Virus record (IMG/VR): IMGVR_UViG_3300002835_000706
Location: 1-31,625 of that record
Origin: a virus
Strand: one strand, 5' to 3'
DNA: 31,625 nt
Positions 21,801 through 29,599 of the stretch are shown piece by piece. The position numbers were made by a program, and so were the translations under genes. Every line of letters begins with the position of its first letter. Position 1 is the first letter of the stretch. The notes beneath the pieces were generated by a model. It was not told the origin of the DNA. It ran no database searches and saw only the letters and a program-made list of their open reading frames with translations.

Positions 21801-22150
21801 GTAGTCAATGGTAAGTTTACAGCCTGAAATAGACGGTCAGTAAAAGATTTACTTTCCTTTTTCATTCCAGGGGCGTTACTGGTGGCAGATAACTTTGTGC
21901 CAACAGAAGCGTTTGAATTGTTAATGTTGGCAATAGATTGCGCAAGTTTTGCTTGCGCATTAGCCAAATAATTAGGGGAACCAGAAGCAGCGGAAGTTCC
22001 AGCAAACGCTCCAGCCAATACCTCAAGTTGCTGTGGCGTAAACTTTTTTTTCAATCCAGTTGCAGTAACTCTACCTACTGAACCAGATCGTTTAGAAGCA
22101 GCACCAATGCGAGCAATGGTGGCGGAATCAACCGTAACTTTTTTAGCCAT
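15872..22150 (-). CDS. Giant internal virion (ejection) protein, 2092 aa
   Basis: At 2092 aa this is the largest gene. It has a short hydrophobic stretch at 158-185, long Ala/Lys/Glu-rich coiled-coil regions (about 640-760 and 1000-1600), an Ala-rich linker near 772-810, and a PEA[VI]P-type proline repeat near 864-905. A compact conserved-looking C-terminal part (about 1600-2050) contains I-S-P-F-Y-T-W-F-R-K-N-L-P near 1800. I associate such a C-terminal block with large polyvalent and internal core proteins of podoviruses, which leave the head first and form the trans-envelope conduit. It follows two shorter internal-virion-like genes. No transglycosylase motif was found. Confidence 0.78.
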   Translation of the reverse strand: MAKKVTVDSATIARIGAASKRSGSVGRVTATGLKKKFTPQQLEVLAGAFAGTSAASGSPNYLANAQAKLAQSIANINNSNASVGTKLSATSNAPGMKKESKSFTDRLFQAVNLPLTTVTSSIARVADPKRNFLNDIRSGVTPPEIFATQDWYQKLTPVSKIAIGLGTSIAIDPLTYLAGAGILTKVGGAAGVSKLAETAALSARAAGNVDDAARLTNIAGNLVRKGQGGLGGLDKANMAYLSGQLQGANLIDEPLRGGLYLNVPGTGRIAGRVATTLGGEAPKLRQVYLGRPDWMRKISSTASDAVGSIKTSKVMREISDNPRWSGGEGPIKRAILEAKTPEEALAKRNVLDASRIKQGGAAVYEITQAKGLGDIEQRLIQGEIDPVDLNNALGGNSEAARRVSAVDPTLVDDARAFDDSWKPVSQAVGGRQLEAAGIKADQMMPLYGDDVALHQASKLTDEAVEAGVAQGKNWKNTGKGRTVGPDLRRRYDVGRQFNGRDLRHPEQYVTRIVDKETGEVIGVGVGRGKAGRDAAMRDAQFEVLSNNRNVTEPTARYRVFDKNGRPSYKTAAESNFEFKSLAPDKARRSVREQVNAYNLEDYGYELFDLNYISNQRRALGMYTGMHGEEVAAAYLRSRPTGNAKLDTILKDYPKSPAKARKAIERASDRLMVAISKAEDTYLTRIMVRSESRVAIRELNEQLVAAMDEIRIAANKVPKNSPKQMQLKATLTSLQNEHAALLGKIESLTERVAAGQVKAADLEAELAKLLPKEPAPAAQAAAGATGAVPAAAAAADNAAEAAAAAPVPSATMVDAELNKLASDVSDLQFEVDDLANAVKMGQGGKAAEKELAIAQKALAKAEKNLAAYKPTVPAAVPEAVPAAMPEAIPEAMPIPEPQAIPEVPSQQFNPADLLANPENMQGLSRFSEDEIRTSIRSRNELEASIAAGKREVESARAARRGAAAARKGLQGEGPEVIKARQAVADAAEEFRIAAAGRNAQKTKTAGNKLDKARAALKNAESDRAAFVASKIEEASGDTAAITRMEAKVAKNEAALQQLKRDKPFLNKGFTGTEPETVIYNKPKGVTYQSVMADLPPERQARIVDLQQNNRLAAADVPEVIARQDAYEAARDAHKTLGDIGASPEQMAVAEWQMRGALRDMQAAENKGFYEYMDNLRAQDAAARMSADPRLGSAGRSWTAEPPKGGYTPEWETATMQYVDDTQAMRGELQTAINDKTVKMRRARNRARSTELKGGEPKSDWRAVNDELEGLAKTEKLVADLDVRAANAAEAAMEEQVAFGRMTKALDDAEKESASFANNFGENPNLNPRFLEFKNRYERASLRTVQAVQLSEDSAQVARFASTTSGLTEEQVIRLVGSIDSQSTDDVIKQVTRELGMEPAQKKAMADMAKATDNDPAAMTAAAANADNPAAMKTMTKASQTKQAAAKAMGGEPGTAATGTKAKRMSAKTQQKINDLRAEITKVGKANKRLTKDQTDKLAQLDEIDANIKGFSQRIDRIEKQKQSLYQNNLNRKVSEFDDVARMRLDELNRGQRALEIAMVAEEKALTRLGKASDDYEYMVWLKGPKADEAVRYIVRKGFAEISRSSQSPMDIADAMALVTKITTPNELPSFLKYFDRMTRVFKSWAVATPGFIARNGYSGIFMNYLFDVSPGSMENFLRADRQFRKAIASGQSVEEALRELPDAYSMVHNSGVLELGGQVENTLADLKAVTGSGQKRGVLTRLADTPINRATYNVNRDMERTLRGAAAMHAAENGRGLEGIYDLVFKAHFNYNDLNQFENVVMKRISPFYTWFRKNLPTQMEMVFRNPKAYARYVQTKDSIEAASLPEDLMPAWMSDRMNIRLPFALPGGQTYLMPDMPIKDLNVLGNLNDLLGQINPILKTPVEMVMDNKLYFGKSAPFLGYVQIPDTYEKVGLGVAMEALGFAERDINGKLMAQDKHLYALEQFFPLMGRARRLLPDEPRYQDRLPVTVLNTLFGLSLRANTESDKYGEIRARQKKIDKMAESLKELGYGGYDYWEKQIALASKPTPTDKRPYLTLLQPKGGLPANSPFTNVSGNKKVDWAAIAAALGNGNN

Positions 22151-22153
22151 TGC

Positions 22154-23167
22154 TTAAAAGCCAAGTTCTTGACGTTGTTCAGGAGTGAAACCGCCCCAAA
22201 TTCCAAGCAACCCCACAGGGTCCTTTTTGGCAGCAGCACCCATCAAAGAAGCAATATCAATTCCTCCACCACCCATGACCTCATCAAAAAGTTGTCTACT
22301 CTTAAGATACTTGGTCATTTGGTCAAGAGGATCTGCGCTACTACCGCCACCTCCACCACCGCCACCGCTGCCACCGCTATATCGGGCAGCCTCGGCTTCC
22401 ATGATCTGCTGTTCACGAGCAGACTGCATAGCATTAAGCATGGCATTGTAATTGTTTTCAAGATTGCCAGCAGCACCCTGACGAACCATTTCCCCACCAG
22501 CCAAAGAACCAGCCTGAGAAGAAGCAGCCAACTGCATCATACGATCCTGAAGATCACGTTGAAATTGGTTTGTGGTTGCCAACGTGTTGACAATATTTTC
22601 TGCTTGTCCCTGAATTGGTTGCGCACTAATGCCTTCAGCGGTCAAAGAACCAGCCAACTGTTGTGCAGTACGCTGAGCCATCGCCTGCTGCTCAGCAGCA
22701 CGGCGAGCAATCTCCTGATTCTGCGCAGCCACACCCTGAAGATACGACTGATTAATACCGCCAACATTCTGCTTATATTGTTCAGCCAAACTATTGATCT
22801 GATTTAGAGAGGAAGCACGGTTTTGACCCAACGTGTTGACACGTCGGTCATAACCTTGATTAATATTGTTTACAAGATTTGCAACATAGGCAGCACTATC
22901 AAACCCGCTACCTCCACCTCCACCGCTTCCACCATCACCAAACAACGCTGCAAAATCTTCAAAAGTTAAAGGTTTTGGACCGTAATCATTAGAAGAACGT
23001 CCAGCAGCCTCATTAGCCAACTGACCAGCATTTTTCATAACATAAGGAGAATTTTGCTGTGTAGCCTGCACAGGTTTTGGTTTTTCTTTAGGACCTTGAA
23101 ACCAGTCAACAAGTTTATCCAAAAAGGGTTTATCTGTAGCGTTACCGCCACCACCAAATATAGACAT
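22154..23167 (-). CDS. Internal virion-like protein with Gly linkers, 337 aa
   Basis: The start overlaps the previous stop (TAATG). Two glycine-rich linkers (about 77-88 and 265-278) flank a long Gln/Ala-rich coiled coil (90-260), and the C-terminus is a small hydrophobic domain ending F-T-P-E-Q-R-Q-E-L-G-F. It lies between two other virion-core-like genes, matching the T7 gp14-gp15-gp16 logic of flexible proteins that are ejected and reassemble. I infer an internal core or ejection protein; no sequence family is identified. Confidence 0.65.
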   Translation of the reverse strand: MSIFGGGGNATDKPFLDKLVDWFQGPKEKPKPVQATQQNSPYVMKNAGQLANEAAGRSSNDYGPKPLTFEDFAALFGDGGSGGGGGSGFDSAAYVANLVNNINQGYDRRVNTLGQNRASSLNQINSLAEQYKQNVGGINQSYLQGVAAQNQEIARRAAEQQAMAQRTAQQLAGSLTAEGISAQPIQGQAENIVNTLATTNQFQRDLQDRMMQLAASSQAGSLAGGEMVRQGAAGNLENNYNAMLNAMQSAREQQIMEAEAARYSGGSGGGGGGGGSSADPLDQMTKYLKSRQLFDEVMGGGGIDIASLMGAAAKKDPVGLLGIWGGFTPEQRQELGF

Positions 23168-23604
23168 TACATTACTTCCCGTAGTTGAGCAGCCAACTGT
23201 GCTTGGCGTGCATTTCGTTCAGCCGCAACCGACTCTAAACCCATTTGACGTTGCATTTCAATATCCCCACCCTGCTCGTTGTATGAACCCATATTGCGCT
23301 CATACTGGCGTTGGAGATCACCCAAAGCGTTTTGGAAATCAAGGTTGGATTGCTGACGTGCGCCTTGATAAATACCAGAACGCAGGACGTTGCGTCTAGC
23401 AAACGTACCAGGGAAACGACGGTAGGATTCAGCCCAATTCTTGTTAGCACGGTCCTGAGCCAAACCGAAATCCTGAGTAGCCTCAGATTTACGGTTTGTT
23501 AACTTATACAGACCGCGTTGAGCAGCCGTGCCAATCTGACGTTGGCGCAGATCATATGCTGCTATTTCAGCAGGATCGAGGTAATTTGTCACATTGCTCA
23601 TCAT
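23167..23604 (-). CDS. Internal virion-like coiled-coil protein, 145 aa
   Basis: A 145-aa, Gln/Arg-rich helical protein with no membrane segment. Two adjacent ATGs (23604 and 23601) follow AAGGG; the second has the better spacing. Its composition (many R, Q, N; NRKSEATQDF and RQQSNLDFQNALGDLQRQY) resembles the middle of the neighbouring 337-aa protein, so it may be a smaller partner in the virion core. It precedes the 337-aa and 2092-aa genes and overlaps the former by one base. Function inferred from position. Confidence 0.65.
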   Translation of the reverse strand: MMSNVTNYLDPAEIAAYDLRQRQIGTAAQRGLYKLTNRKSEATQDFGLAQDRANKNWAESYRRFPGTFARRNVLRSGIYQGARQQSNLDFQNALGDLQRQYERNMGSYNEQGGDIEMQRQMGLESVAAERNARQAQLAAQLREVM

Positions 23605-23624
23605 TAATACCCTTAAATGTCCCG

Positions 23625-26291
23625 TTATGTCTTGATAATGTAGTAAGTGAGGATATAGGGTTGCATCACACTGGTCGATGAATTACCGCCAGCGTTGGCG
23701 TTAACCGTGACTCCCACGGAGGCTGTGCCAACAGGCCCACCTGTATCGCCGTAAACCCTGGTGTAATGGTTCATGGTCAGGGGACCAAACGCGCCGTTAT
23801 AGACGGAAACGGGACCAAGAATGTAACTGGTGATTGCCGCAGGACCACGACCGCTAGGTCGAACACCCCCCGCCTCATAGCCAATAAGGCCAGAATTGCT
23901 GTTTGCAGCACCAACCGCTGCTGCAAGGTTTCCTTCTTGATGTGTGTGTCCTGAAGTGGCAACTGCACCATTAGAGATCGTTGTGCCGTGTGTGTGACCT
24001 ACGAGTTGGGCAGCATTAAAACTTTCTGTACCACCCGTTCCACCTAAAGTGTTTGTTGCGGACAGACGGCCCGCATCGGTTCCACCCATGTTGTCCACCG
24101 CAACTGGAGTTCGTCCTCGCAAATCAGGCAAATAAAAATGGGTGAGCGTTGAAGTCCCGTAAGTGTTGCCGATCAAGGTCCACAGATCAGGAAACGATGA
24201 TTTCAGTTGGGGTGACCCGTCACAAAGCAACCATCCCGCAGGCGCTGTAGCGGCAGCATACGCAACCAAAGCACCCGTAGGAGTACCAACACCCGTATCA
24301 CCCTTGGGGATCGTAAAGTTAAATGTGGCCGCAGACGATGTACCGCTGTTTGAAACTGATGCCGACGTTCCTGCCGCACCCGTTGTCGTAGTCCCCACGG
24401 CGATAGTCGCTGCTGTACCCGCAGGACCTGTAGCGCCTGTAGCACCAATAACGCCTTGTGGGCCTGTTGCCCCAACAGCACCAGTCGCACCGACTGGACC
24501 CGTAGCACCTGTTAAACCAGTAGGACCTGTTGGTCCAACAGAACCCGTGTCTCCTTTTTCACCAACAATTGATGTTGTCCAAGCGGAGAAGGTTCCTCCG
24601 CCCGCTTCCATGTCTATGGTGATCGTTATGGAAGAAGTGGTTCGGGCAGTAATCGCTCCCTCAAAATAACTGAGAGTTCCAGTCCCATAAACCCTGATAC
24701 GACTACCAATCTGGTAGGCGTGATCTGTTGCCCCGCTTGGGAGTGTAATTGAAAGAGTTCTTGCTCCCATTGCGCTTGGGATTGAATAGGTTCCAACAAC
24801 AGTTACGTTATAACCAGCACCGTTTGTACCATTAGTTCCTGATGGCCCTGCTGGACCTGTAGCACCGTCAACGCCATTAGTGCCTGCTACTCCTGGAATT
24901 CCAGGCGCTCCCGCAGCACCAGTAGGGCCAAGTTGCGTATACATAACCTGAGTTGCCGTCAAAATAATTGACGGCACAGCAGGAGAAACAGGGGATGTTC
25001 CAGCAGGAAGCGCCTCAACCTTGAGTTGGGTGCTGGTTCCGCTCCAATAAACCTGAACAGCATCACCAGCAGTTGCAGGAGCGACATAGTTGATAGTTAT
25101 AACTTGACGATTCGGATCAGAAGAACCTTTCCTAGGTTGCAAATCTATTTCTGTGGCAGAATCAGGGTAATCCGTTCCATTCAACTTTAACCAAAAAATT
25201 GCTTTCTCAACAGAGTTCGCCAAATTAGTGATCTGTATGGAAAAGGTCAGACTGTAAACACCAGCATACGCAAAGGTGACTTCATCACCATTTGCAATAC
25301 TGACACCATTTCCACCAGCAGTTGCACCAATCGCAACAACTTGAGCAGTTGACGTTGACGCTAGGGACTGGTCGGTCATGTCGTAGAAAGACCCCCAGTA
25401 GCCAAGAGCGCCACCTGCGCCCGTGTTACCCGTGACTCCCTGAATGCCCTGTGGACCTGTAGGACCGACATTTCCTGTGTTGCCCGTGGCCCCCGTAGCG
25501 CCAACTAGCCCCTGTGGGCCTGTTGGCCCCATTGCTCCTGTAGCCCCTACTGAGCCTGTGGCTCCAACCAAACCTTGAGGTCCAGTCGGACCCATAGCGC
25601 CCGTCGCACCAATACTGCCAGTTGCTCCCACAGCCCCCTGAGGGCCTGTAGGACCGATTGCACCTGTAATACCCTGCAAACCCTGAGGACCAGTCGCTCC
25701 AACGGCTCCTGTGGCCCCTACGGGACCTGTGGGGCCGACTGCTCCAAGATCACCGTTGCGAGTAAAAACCATATAGTTAATAGCATTGTTAAAATGAATT
25801 CCGCCAGAGTTCACCCAAGTAACAGGGATTGTGTAGTAGCCCGTATTTGCTGTAACTGTTCCGTTCACATAATAAGTACGAAACCCTTGGCTGCTTACAA
25901 GTTGAATATAGCCTTTGATGGTAGAAGTTGAGTCATCAAATACGTTGTACCAGTTAGTTTGTGAAAGCCCAAGTAGGTCAAGATTACTGATATAGATTTG
26001 GGTTACAGCCGAAGAAGTCGAACTGTTGAGGCGAAAGTATCCCGATCCAGGATCAGCATTAGTTGTTGTGGTGCTGTATCTGTAACTGACATTTCCTGAT
26101 GGACCAGCAGGGCCTGTGGGACCGTCTGCACCCGTCAAACCTGTTAGCCCTTGCGGGCCTGTTGGTCCTGCGGGTCCTGTTGGACCAGAACTGATAGTTC
26201 CACTCCAGTCGTGAATAGACGTGAAGATTTTCCGCAGCGTTTTAGAGTCTGCGGGTTCTACTGCTGGAATGGGGTTCTGCCATTCAGCCAT
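23625..26291 (-). CDS. Collagen-like tail fibre with tail-collar domain
   Basis: An 888-aa tail-fibre-type protein. A conserved-looking N-terminus (1-34) probably attaches to the tail. Four collagen-like G-X-Y blocks follow (about 36-67, 183-300, 455-492 and 577-627), separated by beta-rich modules: 68-182; 300-455, a jelly-roll or C1q-like sandwich; and 495-570. The C-terminus is a phage tail-collar domain with A-P-x-G-W-L-L-C-D-G (680-689) and [10 protein letters not shown] (720-729), then a Gly/His-rich tip. It is likely the host-recognition fibre or spike; collagen repeats give a rigid trimeric shaft. The DNA repeats inside could recombine, varying shaft length. Confidence 0.88.
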   Translation of the reverse strand: MAEWQNPIPAVEPADSKTLRKIFTSIHDWSGTISSGPTGPAGPTGPQGLTGLTGADGPTGPAGPSGNVSYRYSTTTTNADPGSGYFRLNSSTSSAVTQIYISNLDLLGLSQTNWYNVFDDSTSTIKGYIQLVSSQGFRTYYVNGTVTANTGYYTIPVTWVNSGGIHFNNAINYMVFTRNGDLGAVGPTGPVGATGAVGATGPQGLQGITGAIGPTGPQGAVGATGSIGATGAMGPTGPQGLVGATGSVGATGAMGPTGPQGLVGATGATGNTGNVGPTGPQGIQGVTGNTGAGGALGYWGSFYDMTDQSLASTSTAQVVAIGATAGGNGVSIANGDEVTFAYAGVYSLTFSIQITNLANSVEKAIFWLKLNGTDYPDSATEIDLQPRKGSSDPNRQVITINYVAPATAGDAVQVYWSGTSTQLKVEALPAGTSPVSPAVPSIILTATQVMYTQLGPTGAAGAPGIPGVAGTNGVDGATGPAGPSGTNGTNGAGYNVTVVGTYSIPSAMGARTLSITLPSGATDHAYQIGSRIRVYGTGTLSYFEGAITARTTSSITITIDMEAGGGTFSAWTTSIVGEKGDTGSVGPTGPTGLTGATGPVGATGAVGATGPQGVIGATGATGPAGTAATIAVGTTTTGAAGTSASVSNSGTSSAATFNFTIPKGDTGVGTPTGALVAYAAATAPAGWLLCDGSPQLKSSFPDLWTLIGNTYGTSTLTHFYLPDLRGRTPVAVDNMGGTDAGRLSATNTLGGTGGTESFNAAQLVGHTHGTTISNGAVATSGHTHQEGNLAAAVGAANSNSGLIGYEAGGVRPSGRGPAAITSYILGPVSVYNGAFGPLTMNHYTRVYGDTGGPVGTASVGVTVNANAGGNSSTSVMQPYILTYYIIKT

Positions 26292-26950
26292 TAAAAACCA
26301 ATTGCAATATAACTAACACGGACTGTTTGGCTAACAGCACGATTAACGGTCCAACCAAAACCAAATGGGTTAACAACATCTGAGGTAAAACAACGCACGC
26401 TAAAACCAGAAGCAGTTCTACCAAAAACCGAGATAAACTGTGCAGGAACACCAGCATCACCGCTTGTTACAACGACGGTAGTGCATTCGGTTGGAAATGC
26501 ACCATCAACAAAATTAACTGTTGCTTGGCCCAATCCGTCAGTAGTTACAACAGCATCACGAGCCTTAATGATCTGACCCTGATTAGCCATCCTTGGGCGG
26601 AACGTCAGCGGTGTAACCGCCGAGTCATCCACATACTGTTTCCGAGTAAATTGATTAGCAGTAGTCGGATTTGTGGCAGGACCACTAGGGATACCAGTAA
26701 AGTTCGTTGAGCCGTCAATCTTTACACGCAAATTGTCTGCGTTATCAACATACTGTTTCCTAGCAAACTGATTAGAACTAGTAGGATCAGTTCCAGGACC
26801 AGACGGAATAACCGTAAACGCCTTACTAGCGTCACGGACAATGACCTCACCGTTAATGTAATTAACAAGGTCATTAAAGTTTTGGTTTGCTTCAGCCGCC
26901 AAAATTGGCGCACCAGGAACAAAATTATAAGTTTTAGAAACAACAGTCAT
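26291..26950 (-). CDS. Short tail fibre with duplicated repeat, 219 aa
   Basis: A 219-aa protein with a strong Shine-Dalgarno (TAGGAGG) overlapping the previous stop (ATGA). Residues 46-70 and 84-108 are two copies of a repeat: FT-x-IPSGP-x-T-x-PT-x-x-NQF-x-RKQYVD. The C-terminal 80 residues are beta-rich, ending RVSYIAIGF. Such internal repeats and C-terminal trimerisation domains are typical of tail fibres. It lies between the nozzle-like gene and the collagen fibre, so it may be an adaptor or a short fibre. Each repeat ends in QYVD, a fibre-shaft signature. Confidence 0.72.
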   Translation of the reverse strand: MTVVSKTYNFVPGAPILAAEANQNFNDLVNYINGEVIVRDASKAFTVIPSGPGTDPTSSNQFARKQYVDNADNLRVKIDGSTNFTGIPSGPATNPTTANQFTRKQYVDDSAVTPLTFRPRMANQGQIIKARDAVVTTDGLGQATVNFVDGAFPTECTTVVVTSGDAGVPAQFISVFGRTASGFSVRCFTSDVVNPFGFGWTVNRAVSQTVRVSYIAIGF

Positions 26951-28596
26951 CGTACCCTCCTAGGCACAAACTTAAGAATAAGAGCATCAACACCCCAAAA
27001 GACGGGTGCTTGAGGTTGACCTGGGACCGCTGTGGAAAGAACCTTTCCACCAACCTTCAATGACACCGATCTTGCAACACCAAGATTGGCTCCACGATCC
27101 ACATAACCGTAGTTACCTTGTTCTTTCGCCCACAAAGCCGTGTCCCATACAACACCAGCACCATTCCAAACACTAGCAGCAGCAGAAGTTTCATTTCCCG
27201 CTGAACGAAAAATAAAGTTTTTAACAGAAACACTAGAGTCATAATCGCTGTAAGAAACAACAGGGAGATCATAAGGCTGATCGACCTGCATTACTGCTTC
27301 AGTTCGTCGCCAACGCTTTTTAATTGCTGGCTCCCCAAGGTCAACCCATTTTGTACGGTAGTAACCATCAATAGGTGTTGCGCCTGAAGTATCGTTAAGG
27401 TAATCGTAATACTGTCCCTGAACATCAAGACGATATACCCTGTTTGTGTTGTGAAGATACCCTAAATAGTCTTCGTTGCGATGACCACGAGAATACGGGC
27501 CAGCCTGCAACGAATACTTTGTCCAAGAACCACCTTGCTTTAAACGTGGGTCAAGAACAAAAGTGTAAGCCCGTGGAACACTAGGCTGATCGCTCCAAGG
27601 AACGCTAACCCACAAACGGTTTTCAACCCAACCCAAATCAACATTATCTATTGCTGATGATGGGATGGAACCATCTCGCATTGCAGGCCAAATTTGTTCA
27701 AAAATCCATGTTACACTACTGCCGTTATAAACGTTCAAACCTGTTTGATGGTCAAAGAAGAACAGACCAGCAGGAGTGGCAATAGCCCCTTGGTGAGAAA
27801 CAGCACCAACGGTATTGGAAATGTTTACAACAGAAAATGATTCACCAGAATAACCGTATACAGCATAAACAGAGTCACGTTTAAATACAATTAGTTGATC
27901 CCCAAAAGGAATAATTGCTGTGATGTAATCAGAGTCTTTGCCATCATCAATATCAATGTAATCTTCGCTACGCCAATTCTCACCAGAGTTATCAAACGTA
28001 TTAGCCCAAGACCAACGAACACGATTAGGGTAATAAGTACCAGATTCCCAAGTTCCAGCAACCCACATATAACCGCTATGAATAGCCATATGATCTGCAC
28101 GAGGAATATTTCCAGATGTGGGCGTAGTGGTGTCGTTAAAATTTGATGTAAGGATAGTGGCGTTTGCGCCACCATCCCACTTAACAATATCACGATCACC
28201 TCTAGCCCAATAACAAACATTATTAAACGTCACAGCACAAACATCAGAACCAGTCGTAGTACCAAGATCATTAGTAGCAACGCCAGAAACAAGTCTAGTC
28301 AAAGTGGTCCATGTACTACCAGTACCATAACGAATACCAGTACCAACCTGAACCATAGTGTAAACGGTTCCAGTATCGTTATAAGTCCAAATAGCATTTG
28401 GAGCAGCAGACAAAGCAGTATTAGAAAAAGGATAAACACCACGTCGAACCTGAAAGCCACCACGTCGATCAATATCGACGTTCAACAAATCAGGCGACTC
28501 GTTATCAGCCAACCTGAAAGTATCGGCAACCAGATTTAAACCGCCCGTGAAATCACGCAACGTATGAAGTTGAGTACGCTTAGGAGTGGATCGCAT
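26947..28596 (-). CDS. Tail nozzle/tubular protein B-like, 549 aa
   Basis: A beta-rich 549-aa protein with start overlapping the previous stop (TGATG). It begins with F-T-G-G-L-N-L and a P-D-L-L-N-V-D-I segment like those of podovirus tail proteins (T7 gp12-like, P22 gp10-like), followed by repeated W-x-x-N/G beta-propeller-like blades (about 60-360). No enzymatic motif is visible. Its position directly after the head-tail adaptor in the portal-scaffold-capsid-adaptor-nozzle order is the main support for a tail-tube nozzle role; sequence identity to a named family is not established. Confidence 0.72.
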   Translation of the reverse strand: MRSTPKRTQLHTLRDFTGGLNLVADTFRLADNESPDLLNVDIDRRGGFQVRRGVYPFSNTALSAAPNAIWTYNDTGTVYTMVQVGTGIRYGTGSTWTTLTRLVSGVATNDLGTTTGSDVCAVTFNNVCYWARGDRDIVKWDGGANATILTSNFNDTTTPTSGNIPRADHMAIHSGYMWVAGTWESGTYYPNRVRWSWANTFDNSGENWRSEDYIDIDDGKDSDYITAIIPFGDQLIVFKRDSVYAVYGYSGESFSVVNISNTVGAVSHQGAIATPAGLFFFDHQTGLNVYNGSSVTWIFEQIWPAMRDGSIPSSAIDNVDLGWVENRLWVSVPWSDQPSVPRAYTFVLDPRLKQGGSWTKYSLQAGPYSRGHRNEDYLGYLHNTNRVYRLDVQGQYYDYLNDTSGATPIDGYYRTKWVDLGEPAIKKRWRRTEAVMQVDQPYDLPVVSYSDYDSSVSVKNFIFRSAGNETSAAASVWNGAGVVWDTALWAKEQGNYGYVDRGANLGVARSVSLKVGGKVLSTAVPGQPQAPVFWGVDALILKFVPRRVR

Positions 28597-29270
28597 CAGT
28601 CAAACGGGTAATTCAAACGGTCTTGCTGGCGAACCCGTGGGCCACCACCAAGAACAAGAGGATACGGACCAGGAGCATCGCCGTACTGCTTCTTCAACAA
28701 ATCCATCTCAGCGTTAAACGCATTAATAAACTGGCCTGCCATCTCAGGATCTTCCTGTTGCAAATACGCCATACCCAAAATGTATAGACGCACAGCATCA
28801 TGGAAATCATCAGGGAAATCAGGTTCAGCACCCGAACCATTAGCAACCCAATCTTCAACCTTGCGGTAACCACGAAGGTAAAGAACTTCTCCACCAGCAG
28901 GCGTTGGATACAAACTCAGGTTGTCGCCCCAAAAGTTAAAGAACTCAACGGAACCGTTATTCGTCTGATACGGCAAATATGCCGCTTCAGCCTCATCACG
29001 ACCCAGATAACGCAACCGAGCATCATTGCGAACAATAGACGTAATCTCATCCACATCAGGAGAGAACGCAGACAACGGATAGTCTTGCTGGTCGTTAACA
29101 GTAGTTAACGTCCAAGACGTTTCAAAGAACGGCCAACGCTTACGAGTCCGAGCAATCTTAATCGTAGCGTCCCTAGCCCAAACATCCAAAAGATCATCTG
29201 GGACTTCAGATTCGTCCAAATCAAGATGCTGTCGCACATAGCGACGTAACTGATCTAAGTTATAAGCCAT
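28596..29270 (-). CDS. Head-tail adaptor (T7 gp11-like), 224 aa
   Basis: A 224-aa protein with an N-terminal helical domain (MAYNLDQLRRYVRQHLDLDE, about 1-60), a central beta segment with W-P-F-F-E-T-S-W-T-L, and a C-terminal helix-rich part (about 150-200), the layout of podovirus adaptor proteins that ring the portal. It follows the capsid gene and precedes the nozzle-like gene, exactly as expected. The start overlaps the upstream stop (TAATG). Family assignment is by size, position and helical outline rather than a signature motif. Confidence 0.75.
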   Translation of the reverse strand: MAYNLDQLRRYVRQHLDLDESEVPDDLLDVWARDATIKIARTRKRWPFFETSWTLTTVNDQQDYPLSAFSPDVDEITSIVRNDARLRYLGRDEAEAAYLPYQTNNGSVEFFNFWGDNLSLYPTPAGGEVLYLRGYRKVEDWVANGSGAEPDFPDDFHDAVRLYILGMAYLQQEDPEMAGQFINAFNAEMDLLKKQYGDAPGPYPLVLGGGPRVRQQDRLNYPFD

Positions 29271-29524
29271 TAGATTTCACCACGAGAACGAAGATGACCG
29301 ACACACCAATCAGTACCCCGTGCAGGACGAGCCTTGCAAGGTTCACCAACCTTAGTCATGCCAGAACACCCAATATGGGTATCAACAATAGTTTCAGTCG
29401 GCAAAGCAGCACCAGAACCAATAGCAGGAACAGCAGAACTCTGATGTTGAATCCTAGAAGAATCCGTAACACCACCCGACGCTGGAACAGCATTCGCTCC
29501 GTAACTAATTGCAATCTGCCTCAA
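29270..29524 (-). CDS. Small zinc-motif protein beside the capsid gene
   Basis: An 84-aa protein whose C-terminal half carries C-S-G-M-T-K-V-G-E-P-C, then G-T-D-W-C-V-G-H, a C-x9-C-x10-C-x2-H zinc-binding motif common in short actinophage proteins. The N-terminal half is polar and disordered-looking. It starts with TTG (29524) after AAGGGG, an uncommon start that is the only one in this frame with a good Shine-Dalgarno. Its gene lies between the capsid terminator and the adaptor. A head-associated or regulatory role is possible. Confidence 0.65.
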   Translation of the reverse strand: MRQIAISYGANAVPASGGVTDSSRIQHQSSAVPAIGSGAALPTETIVDTHIGCSGMTKVGEPCKARPARGTDWCVGHLRSRGEI

Positions 29525-29547
29525 AGAAACCCCTTAAAATAGGAACA

Positions 29548-29571
29548 GGGCGGGGGCCGAAACCCCCGCCC
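29548..29571 (-). terminator. Terminator after the capsid gene
   Basis: A perfect 9-bp G/C stem (29548-29556 with 29563-29571) with a six-base loop, read on the minus strand just past the capsid stop and followed by TGTTCCTATTTT. A second 7-bp stem (29585-29591 with 29596-29602) overlaps the capsid stop, where TGA and TAA are adjacent. Partial termination here would make capsid mRNA more abundant than downstream tail mRNA, as in many phages. Confidence 0.72.
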
Positions 29572-29599
29572 CATTACAAATGCTTGATAAAGATTTTTA

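Noticed and set aside
24163-24669. Plus-strand 168-aa Pro/Val-rich frame
   Set aside because: It is the complement of the collagen-like repeats of the minus-strand fibre gene; such repeats create open shadow frames.
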